Shown here: in pieces, positions 14,209 through 14,744 of the stretch
Numbering within the stretch: position 1 is the first letter of the stretch
Layout of the letters: each line of letters begins with the position of its first letter
Source: Candidatus Aegiribacteria sp.
Lineage (GTDB): Bacteria; Fermentibacterota; Fermentibacteria; Fermentibacterales; JCC-6
Direction of reading: 5' to 3'
DNA length: 14,744 bases
Assembly: GCA_030638185.1 (NCBI GenBank)
Contig: DAOWFD010000204.1
Span: 1 to 14,744, forward strand
Position numbers and translations under genes: made by a program
Notes under the pieces: generated by a model
What the model was told of the DNA's origin: nothing
What the model saw: only the letters and a program-made list of their open reading frames with translations
The model's database searches: none

Positions 14209-14744
14209 TAATTATTTCTCAAGCGGCAGAATCCCGCAGTTACTTTTTCCATAACACCGTCTCTTTTCTCAGCGGAATCGGACTGAACGTATATCCTGGC
14301 CAGCGGTTCCGTACCGGACAGCCTTATGAGTATCCAGTCACCGCTCTCGAGTATCATCTTTACACCATCCGTCCGGTCAATGGAATCAACAGCCAGTCCC
14401 GCTACCTCCGATGGATCAGATTCGAAATAGTTTTCGGTAATGTAATCCCTGAGATAATCATCAAGTTGAAGATCAACCCGCGTTACATAAACCCTGCCGT
14501 ACTTTTTCCAGAGATCATCAAGCTGCGCGGCAAGGCCTCTGCCCCCGGCACACACCATTTCCGCCGCGAGGAGGCATGCCAGGATTCCGTCCTTTTCAGG
14601 AATATGATCAGTAATTGACAGACCACCGCTTTCTTCACCGGCAAGAATCACATTACCTTCAAGCATCTCTGCTCCCAGATATTTGAACCCTACAGGAGTT
14701 ACTACGGTTTCAAGACCGTGGTCCCGGGCGATTCTATCAATGAG
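14208..14744 (-). CDS. Phosphoglucomutase/phosphomannomutase family, C-terminal part (5' partial)
   Basis: The gene runs off the right edge; 178 residues are visible and the frame is open to base 14744. It belongs to the alpha-D-phosphohexomutases, which move phosphate between C1 and C6 (or C1 and C2-amino sugars) of hexoses in the cytoplasm. The segment TPVGFKYLGAEM leads to the sugar-binding loop GEESGG (36-41 of the visible part). The C-terminal domain has the phosphate-binding loop RLSGTEP (141-147) and ends in a typical helix. The catalytic serine and metal loop lie outside the window, so glucose, mannose or glucosamine specificity is open. It is followed by yceD with a one-base overlap, so the two are likely co-translated. 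Confidence 0.9.
   Translation of the reverse strand, partial: LIDRIARDHGLETVVTPVGFKYLGAEMLEGNVILAGEESGGLSITDHIPEKDGILACLLAAEMVCAGGRGLAAQLDDLWKKYGRVYVTRVDLQLDDYLRDYITENYFESDPSEVAGLAVDSIDRTDGVKMILESGDWILIRLSGTEPLARIYVQSDSAEKRDGVMEKVTAGFCRLRNN

Overview
The window is a compact bacterial chromosome segment of about 50% GC. One partial gene lies on the plus strand at the left edge. Everything else is read from the minus strand, right to left. The organism looks Gram-negative and probably belongs to an uncultured FCB-type lineage. The clues are a beta-helix surface protein ending in the PNPF start of a C-terminal sorting-type domain, small lipoprotein-like exported proteins, and a bacterial FASII cluster. 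The taxonomic guess (for example a Fermentibacteria-like candidate phylum) is inference; there is no rRNA or other marker here to settle it.

Right part (about 14744 to 8416, minus strand): the end of a phosphohexomutase gene overlaps yceD (DUF177) by one base. An AT-rich promoter-like gap with two perfect palindromes follows, then rpmF, plsX, fabH, fabG, acpP, fabF and rnc. This is the classic rpmF-plsX-fab cluster with rnc at its end, but fabD is missing between fabH and fabG. A strong perfect hairpin lies between acpP and fabF.

Middle (8414 to 2386): an acyl-CoA dehydrogenase gene starts one base after the rnc stop and is tightly coupled to etfB and etfA. EtfA carries an N-terminal two-cluster ferredoxin domain, and EtfB has the IDGDTAQ motif of bifurcating-type ETFs. 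A probable flavin-based electron-transfer module for acyl-CoA/enoyl-CoA conversion therefore appears to be transcribed together with fatty acid synthesis. After a 73-base gap comes a large P2-like cation-transporting P-type ATPase.

Left part (2359 to 1): a PHP-domain metal-dependent phosphoesterase overlaps a small exported protein. After about 180 bases with no gene and no clear signal there is a small lipoprotein. The lipoprotein gene converges on the plus-strand beta-helix gene at a shared bidirectional terminator. Three proteins look shortened at the C-terminus: the beta-helix protein, the lipoprotein and YceD.

No tRNA, rRNA, CRISPR array, insertion sequence or phage gene was recognised. 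I do not see a wholly novel system. The most interesting points are the fusion of FASII and Acd-EtfAB into one transcription run, the palindromes in the promoter, the acpP-fabF hairpin, and the unusual ion-site residues of the ATPase.
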